The notes under the pieces: model-generated | Database searches by the model: none | Told to the model about the DNA's origin: nothing | What the model saw: only the letters and a program-made list of their open reading frames with translations | Shown: positions 6,126 through 11,066 of the stretch, piece by piece | Position numbering within the stretch: position 1 is the first letter of the stretch | Layout of the letters: every line of letters starts with the position of its first letter | Translations under genes and position numbers: made by a program | Assembly (NCBI GenBank): GCA_021790075.1 | Contig: JAJYIN010000049.1 | Location: forward strand, 1-11,066 | DNA length: 11,066 bases | Reading direction: 5' to 3' | Origin: Actinomycetes bacterium | Lineage (GTDB): Bacteria > Actinomycetota > Thermoleophilia > BMS3ABIN01

Positions 6126-6433
6126 TGATCTCTCCCTCTCTCTGTTTACAGAGGTGAATATTAACAGGCGGGTCGGACGGAAAAAAAAGAGGGGCGGGAG
6201 AGGGGGCGTCGCTATTTACCAGATGACTATTTTTCACAAGCTGAAGCAACTCTTATCTGTACCCGTATCGAAGCCTGCCCGGCCGGCGACTCCTGTAAAT
6301 CCGGCTCTCGAAGGAGGCATTTATTCCGTCCGGACTGCCTGATATAGTCGACTTCCCTTTAGAATGCTGATTCTTGCAACGACGAGGACAGAGATCTGGG
6401 AGCTCGCAGCAAATATCAAAATGGGCGTCCGAA
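6126..6433. promoter_or_regulatory. Divergent intergenic region between ATPase and nuclease genes
   Basis: This stretch must hold the promoters of both divergent transcription units. It contains a CTCTG-TTTA-CAGAG hairpin (6140-6153) just upstream of the ATPase ribosome site, a long plus-strand purine run (about 6176-6206), a GTCCGGAC palindrome (6328-6335) and a strong AAGGAGG (6311-6317) with no ATG, GTG or TTG behind it. For the nuclease gene a TGA-TATAGT extended -10 (6341-6348) with a poor -35 (TTTATT, 6320-6325) is the best candidate. I did not find a convincing promoter for the ATPase. The short open frames here do not look like genes. Confidence 0.4.
6320..6348 (+). promoter_or_regulatory. 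Candidate promoter of the helicase-nuclease operon
   Basis: TATAGT (6343-6348) is preceded by TGA, giving an extended -10, and TTTATT sits 17 nt upstream as a weak -35. The GTCCGGAC palindrome (6328-6335) falls in the spacer and could be an operator. The leader to the ATG at 6434 would be about 80 nt. Confidence 0.35.
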
Positions 6434-9181
6434 ATGCATCTGACATTCGGCGTGTACCTGGACGGAGTCGGCTGGAGCCATAAGCCAGCCTCGATGGGCG
6501 AGCTCACGGTCGGCCCCTACGGAATGCTGGAATTGCTGGAGACGCGGCTGGGCCTGACCACGCCCAACGTTCATCCTGCGGAGCGCATAAATCAATATAT
6601 GAAAAGACTTGAGGCTTGCGACGGCGAGGGCAAGTGGTTTCACGAATCCTTTGAAACAGATCCGTGGGCGACGGCGAAGCAGATGCTGTTCTGGCGCGAT
6701 CAGCTGATTGAAGCCGGATGGGGCGGCCAGATAGATCCTGACGGATCTGCGCGTCTCACGGCACTGGCGGAACTGGAACAAACGGCTTCTGCGTTAGACA
6801 TGGGGCGCGAGGACCGCCTGCAGCAAGTCCTGCTCCGCTTGCCGCAAACCAGCCAGATTGCCATAAGCCAAATTCAGTTGCACGACCCGCTTGAACTGCT
6901 GCCACCCGTCTGGCAAAAGGTCATCGCTGAACTTAAGAACCTGGCGGTAACAATAGCACCCGCCGCCCAGGCGCCTCTCCAGACAGGCTCCACGAACCTG
7001 GCCTGCGTGCAAGGCGCGATGAACGCCGAGCCACGGGAATGCAAGATTTCAGGGGAAGACGAATCCTTGCTCCTGATCGAAGCAGCCAATGAGTGGGAAG
7101 CGGCCGAGAACCTGGCTCTTTGGCTCGGCGCCGACGTCAAGGCTAACCGTGACGTGACTATTATTTGCGGCGCCTCCGCCGATGTGCTCGACCAGGCGCT
7201 GCGCAGGCACGGGCTGCCGCAACTGGGAGATTCCGATTCTTCCCGCTGGCGTGAGTCCCTGCAGGTCCTGCCGCTGATTATCGCCAATGCCTGGAAGCCG
7301 CTGAACATCTTCCGGCTGGTGGAGCTGCTTTCATCGCCGCTGGCTCCGTTGCCGGGATACGCGGCCGGCTACCTGCTAAAGGCGATCAGTGAGGAACCCG
7401 GCATCGGCGGCGACGAATGGAATGAGGCGCTTGAGAAAATCGCCAGCAGGCGGCAGGAACTGGAACAGGGTAAGGGAAGAACCGTCACGCAGGAGGAGGC
7501 GGCGGCGTTCGCCGCCGGAATCGATCAGCTGCTGGCCGGGACCCGGTTCGATCCGGACGCCGGCATTCCCGAAGAGGAGCTCAAACAGCTGTGCCAGCTG
7601 GTGATCGAGTCACTGGCGTGGCGGGTGAAAGACGATCCCGTGCTGGGAGAGGCGGTCAGCCACGCCCGGGAGATGCAAAAGCTGGCAGAAGGCAAGGGGA
7701 CGATCCCGCGGGTGACGGTTGAGCGCATGCTTGATTCTGTCATCGGTCAGGGCGGCTCCGCGCCGGACAGGTTCCGGCAGGCGGCTCCCTGGCGCGTGGT
7801 CCACCATCCCGGGCAGATCACAGATCAGACGAAGACTCTCATCTGGTGGGGCTTCGTCGATCAGTCAGTGAGCCCCCACACCTACTGGAGTGAATCTGAA
7901 CGCAGGAGCCTCGAAAAGACAGGGGTGATGCTGGAGGACTCGCGTTCTCACAGAAGCCGCGAGGCTCAGGCATGGAAGCGGGGATTCAGCCAGGCACGTG
8001 AGCACGTGCTCATGTTTTATCCGGCGGCGATGCAAGGCGAGCCCGCGTATCACAGTCCCTTCTGGGATGAGATCCGCGCGGCCGCCGTTCTGGCGCAGCC
8101 GGCCCCCCATGAAAAGGAAACCGCGAACCGGCTGACACGGAAGTGCGCCGGGCTTGAGCACGGCGGGCGCTGGCAACTGGCTGGCCGCAAGGTCAGACTG
8201 CAGAAGGCGAAAATATCGGCGCTGCCGGTACCGGAAGCGGCCCGCGCCATTCCCAGGGACATCATCTCTCAGCCGCAGCGGCTATCTTACACCCGGATGA
8301 AAACCATGATCGCCTGCCCCATGAGCTGGGCCCTTGAGTACCATGCGGGCCTGAAAGCGCCCGCAGCCCAGGTGGTGCCTACCGGCAATCAGATGATCGG
8401 CACCTTCTGCCACAAGATCGTCCATGAGCTTTACACCGAGGAGGACGGCGTCCGGACACCCGAAGAGGCCTATTCCAGGTCGCTGGAGCTTTACGACTTG
8501 CTGGTCGAATCCATGGCGGCCGAGCTCTTGGTCGAGGGCAGGGAGCTTGAAAACAGCCGCACCCGCGAAGCGATGGCCCTGGCGGTCAAACATCTTGTGG
8601 CGGAGATCAACCGGCGCGATCTGATCGTGGAGAAATCCGAGGAAAAGCTGGAGGGCGATTTCCTGGGTGGAATACCTTTCAGAGGTTTTGCCGATCTGCG
8701 ACTGCGCGACAGACAGGGGAACACCTTTATCTTCGATCTGAAATGGACCTCATCCGGCAAATACCACAAACAGGAACTGGAAGACGGCTACGCCCTGCAG
8801 CTGGCCACATATGCCTGGCTGCTTGGGCCAGGGGATTCCGGCAACAAGATGCATGCGGGCTACTTCCTCCTGGCCCAGGGCGAGATGCTGAGCAACAGCG
8901 AGCTGCTGAGTGACGAGCCAACCGGAATGCCATATTCCCTGGAGGAGATCTGGGAGATGGGGAGCAGCAGCTGGACTGAGCGGTTCAGGGAACTGAGCAG
9001 CGGCGTGATGGAAGCCACCGGCTTGCGCGATCGCCAGGTACAGTCGGAGAAAAACCTTCGCGATGAAAAGCTGCAGCAGGCGCTGATCAGCGAAAGGCGC
9101 AGCCAGGGCCTTCTCTATCAGGAAACCCCGTGCAGATTCTGTGATTACGCGACGCTCTGCGGCATGGACGCCGAGCAATGA
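6434..9181 (+). CDS. AddB-like PD-(D/E)XK nuclease with Fe-S cysteines
   Basis: A 915-residue subunit resembling AddB of the AddAB helicase-nuclease, which processes double-strand-break ends for recombination. Residues ~1-600 match the inactive helicase-like half seen in PD-(D/E)XK family proteins: MHLTFGVYLDG...GELTVGPYGML at the N-terminus, DVTIICGASADVLDQALRRH, LVELLSSPLAPLPGYAAGYL, and TLIWWGFVDQSVSPHTYW. No Walker A is visible. The C-terminal nuclease starts at RLSYTRMKTMIACPMSWALE; it has Asp754 (GFADL), Asp768-Leu-Lys770 (FDLKW) and Gln789/Tyr793 (LQLATYAW), the full active-site set. Cys628 with C900-x2-C903-x5-C909 forms the four-cysteine 4Fe-4S pattern of AddB. The start is uncertain: a TTG at 6374 would add 20 unconserved residues; ATG 6434 fits the family beginning, though neither has a good ribosome site. 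Its stop overlaps the next gene (ATGA). B. subtilis AddB is longer, about 1,160 residues. Confidence 0.85.
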   Translation: MHLTFGVYLDGVGWSHKPASMGELTVGPYGMLELLETRLGLTTPNVHPAERINQYMKRLEACDGEGKWFHESFETDPWATAKQMLFWRDQLIEAGWGGQIDPDGSARLTALAELEQTASALDMGREDRLQQVLLRLPQTSQIAISQIQLHDPLELLPPVWQKVIAELKNLAVTIAPAAQAPLQTGSTNLACVQGAMNAEPRECKISGEDESLLLIEAANEWEAAENLALWLGADVKANRDVTIICGASADVLDQALRRHGLPQLGDSDSSRWRESLQVLPLIIANAWKPLNIFRLVELLSSPLAPLPGYAAGYLLKAISEEPGIGGDEWNEALEKIASRRQELEQGKGRTVTQEEAAAFAAGIDQLLAGTRFDPDAGIPEEELKQLCQLVIESLAWRVKDDPVLGEAVSHAREMQKLAEGKGTIPRVTVERMLDSVIGQGGSAPDRFRQAAPWRVVHHPGQITDQTKTLIWWGFVDQSVSPHTYWSESERRSLEKTGVMLEDSRSHRSREAQAWKRGFSQAREHVLMFYPAAMQGEPAYHSPFWDEIRAAAVLAQPAPHEKETANRLTRKCAGLEHGGRWQLAGRKVRLQKAKISALPVPEAARAIPRDIISQPQRLSYTRMKTMIACPMSWALEYHAGLKAPAAQVVPTGNQMIGTFCHKIVHELYTEEDGVRTPEEAYSRSLELYDLLVESMAAELLVEGRELENSRTREAMALAVKHLVAEINRRDLIVEKSEEKLEGDFLGGIPFRGFADLRLRDRQGNTFIFDLKWTSSGKYHKQELEDGYALQLATYAWLLGPGDSGNKMHAGYFLLAQGEMLSNSELLSDEPTGMPYSLEEIWEMGSSSWTERFRELSSGVMEATGLRDRQVQSEKNLRDEKLQQALISERRSQGLLYQETPCRFCDYATLCGMDAEQ

Positions 9182-11066
9182 AAGGGATAGAGATCATCAA
9201 CGCCAGCGCCGGTTCCGGCAAGACTCACAACCTTACCGAGCGGGTGATCAAGAAGCTGCAGGCGGGTCTGGCCCCGGAAAGCCTGATGGCGATCACCTTC
9301 ACCAACAAGGCGGCGGCAGAGCTGCGCGAACGCATCCGGTCTGAGCTTCTGAAGAACAACATGCCGGATAAGGCGCAGCGGATCCTTGACGGATTTGTCG
9401 GCACGGTCAATGCCGTATGCGCCCGCCTGCTTGGCGAATACGCCCTGGACGCCGGCCTCTCTCCGGCGCTTGATGTGATGCCTGAAGAAGACAGTGACAG
9501 ACTGTTTAGCATCGCTATTTCGGGCGTCATCGATAAATACGCCGGCAGCCTGGAGCGAGCCGCGAAAAGGATGAGCCTGGTCGGCGGCTCAGGATATAGA
9601 AAGCTCGGTGACTGGCGCGAGGATGTCAGGAGAGTGGTGGATCTGGCCCGCACCAATCAGCTGGGTGGCGATGACCTGCGGGAATGCGGCAGGCAATCGT
9701 GGGAATCACTAAGAAACGTTTTGGGTATGCCGGCCGACACGGACTTGAGCGAAAAACTAAACAAAGCGGTTACGCGCTCCATTGAAAATCTGGAGGAGAT
9801 CGAAAAGGCAAAAAAGGGGACGATTGACCGATTGAAAGATCTGAAGAAGTTTGACCGCGCCCGGCGCGATGATGTCCCCTGGTCTGAATGGGTGCGCATA
9901 TCCAAGATGGTCACCAATAAAGAAAATGAGGAGCTGCTCGATCAGACAAAATGCATAGCCGCTGACGTGCTGAGAAACCCTCAATTTCAGGAAGATGTTA
10001 AACAGCTGATAACCGGCGTCTTCGAATGCGCCGCAGAGGCGCTTGACGCCTACGAAACATTCAAACATAAACAGGGCCTGATGGACTTCGTCGATCAGGA
10101 AACTAAAGTACTGGACCTAGCGCGCGGCAACGAGGCATTTCGCTCTTCAATAAGCGAGCGTCTCAACCAGTTGATGGTGGATGAATTTCAGGACACCAAC
10201 CCCATCCAGCTGGCACTGTTTTTGGAGCTCAACAACCTTGCCGGAAGCTCGACCTGGGTGGGTGACCCAAAGCAGACCATATTCAGCTTTCGCGGCGCCG
10301 ACCCCCAGCTGATGGATGAGGTCACCAAACTGATCAAGGAGACCAGTACCCTGGAGAACTCGTGGCGCTCGTGCGAGCGACTGGTGGAATTCACCAACGC
10401 GGTCTTTACCGGGGTCTTTCACGAGATGGAAAGAGATAAGGTCTGCCTGCATATCCCGGTGGAGCGCGAAGAGGAGGCGAAAGGGGGATGGCTCGAGGCC
10501 TGGCAGGTGCCCAACAAAAAGAAAGAAAACGCCGCAAGGGCCACTGCCGCTGGCGTGAGGGACTTGCTTAAGCGCCGCAGTGACATCGCACCGGCGGATA
10601 TTGCCGTTCTTTGCTTCAAACACACGGATTGTGAACTGGTCGCCGCAAGTCTCGAGGCCATCGGCATCCGGGCTTCGGCTACCCAGGGTTCTCTCATGGA
10701 GACAAGGGAATGCCAGCTGGCCGTGGCCGCGCTCAAGTATTTGCACGACCAGCGGGACGCCATCGCCCTGGCGGAGATCGTGAGTCTTTCGCCTCTTCAC
10801 AGCGATAACGGCGCCTGGCTCACAACGTTGATGCAGGAAAGGCGAGACGCGCTGGAGCAGTGGAGGGACGATCCTCTCATAGAGGCGCTGGATCAGGCGC
10901 GGGCCAGGTCCAGGCACTGGACGCCGGTGGAGGCACTGGAGCAGGCCATCGACAAGGTGGATCTCACAAGCACACTTAAGACCTGGCCGAACGCGGCGCT
11001 GAGGATGAGTAATCTCGATCTGCTGCGCGGAAAATGCGCTAAATATCTGGACCAATGCCGGGCGCA
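9178..11066 (+). CDS. AddA/RecB-like UvrD-family helicase (5' part)
   Basis: The first ~629 residues of a superfamily-1A helicase; the gene runs off the window. Motifs in order: Walker A NASAGSGKT (8-16), motif Ia AITFTNKAAAELRERI (38-53), a GTVNAVCARLL segment (75-85, the usual TxHxF motif in altered form), motif II VDEFQDTNPIQL (334-345), motif III WVGDPKQTIFSFRGADP (360-376) and motif IV ENSWRSCERL (393-402). A long charged helical insertion (about 170-260) sits between motifs Ia and II. Loading of the exonuclease-type RecB/AddA helicases, plus an AddB-like neighbour in the same operon with ATG overlapping its stop (ATGA), supports a heterodimeric helicase-nuclease in the addB-addA order. 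The C-terminal nuclease domain expected for AddA lies beyond the window, so a helicase-only partner cannot be excluded. Confidence 0.9.
   Translation, partial: MKGIEIINASAGSGKTHNLTERVIKKLQAGLAPESLMAITFTNKAAAELRERIRSELLKNNMPDKAQRILDGFVGTVNAVCARLLGEYALDAGLSPALDVMPEEDSDRLFSIAISGVIDKYAGSLERAAKRMSLVGGSGYRKLGDWREDVRRVVDLARTNQLGGDDLRECGRQSWESLRNVLGMPADTDLSEKLNKAVTRSIENLEEIEKAKKGTIDRLKDLKKFDRARRDDVPWSEWVRISKMVTNKENEELLDQTKCIAADVLRNPQFQEDVKQLITGVFECAAEALDAYETFKHKQGLMDFVDQETKVLDLARGNEAFRSSISERLNQLMVDEFQDTNPIQLALFLELNNLAGSSTWVGDPKQTIFSFRGADPQLMDEVTKLIKETSTLENSWRSCERLVEFTNAVFTGVFHEMERDKVCLHIPVEREEEAKGGWLEAWQVPNKKKENAARATAAGVRDLLKRRSDIAPADIAVLCFKHTDCELVAASLEAIGIRASATQGSLMETRECQLAVAALKYLHDQRDAIALAEIVSLSPLHSDNGAWLTTLMQERRDALEQWRDDPLIEALDQARARSRHWTPVEALEQAIDKVDLTSTLKTWPNAALRMSNLDLLRGKCAKYLDQCRA

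Noticed and set aside
6374..6433. TTG start adding 20 residues to the AddB-like protein
   Set aside because: No ribosome site precedes it, and the added residues are Ser/Arg/Gln-rich without family resemblance; kept only as an alternative.
10147..11055. A 302-codon open frame on the minus strand
   Set aside because: It is antisense to helicase motifs II, III and IV, which are unmistakable on the plus strand; the minus product has no recognisable domain and is a by-product of GC-rich codons.

Overview
The window most resembles a moderately GC-rich, probably uncultivated Actinomycetota genome or metagenome contig. The main evidence is an AAA+ ATPase whose N-terminal half and core look like the DUF5925-type AAA proteins I know from actinobacteria. 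ATG, GTG and TTG starts all occur with strong GGAGG-type ribosome sites. The phylum call is an inference from family resemblance only. I recognise no rRNA, tRNA, CRISPR array, transposase or integrase.

Left edge (1-665) is a small gene graveyard. It holds a 3' remnant of a probable exported protein on the minus strand. Next to it, on the plus strand, lie two pieces of a DNA modification methyltransferase in swapped order: the C-terminal piece with the FxGxG motif lies upstream of the middle piece. The DPPY-bearing N-terminus and the stretch that should join the two pieces are missing.

Region 708-3984 (minus strand) encodes two envelope proteins. The upstream gene is an 865-residue exported protein with a signal peptide, a NosD-like right-handed beta-helix, an Ig-like module and four tandem repeats of about 115 residues. 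It has a clear promoter (TTGACA-N17-TAAAGT) with a palindrome in its spacer. The downstream gene is a small Cys-rich lipoprotein with a TTG start and its own promoter; its predicted leader carries a long GC-rich hairpin.

Region 3985-4315 has no convincing gene but contains several short inverted repeats, including a GCCCC/GGGGC/GCCCC set that could form alternative pairings. Upstream of it (4316-4879, minus) is a complete toxin-antitoxin pair: a Phd/YefM-type antitoxin followed with no gap by a RelE/ParE-type toxin.

The right half is a divergent DNA-processing locus. The DUF5925-type AAA+ ATPase (5034-6125, minus) is read away from an AddB-like PD-(D/E)XK nuclease with a probable Fe-S cluster (6434-9181, plus). 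This overlaps by an ATGA junction with an AddA/RecB-like UvrD helicase (9178 to the window end, truncated). The last two genes very likely form a two-subunit helicase-nuclease for double-strand-break end processing. They keep the addB-addA order, but the AddB-like partner has no visible Walker A. No wholly new system is evident; the best candidates for a second look are the permuted methylase, the divergent ATPase/helicase-nuclease locus and the structured intergenic region.
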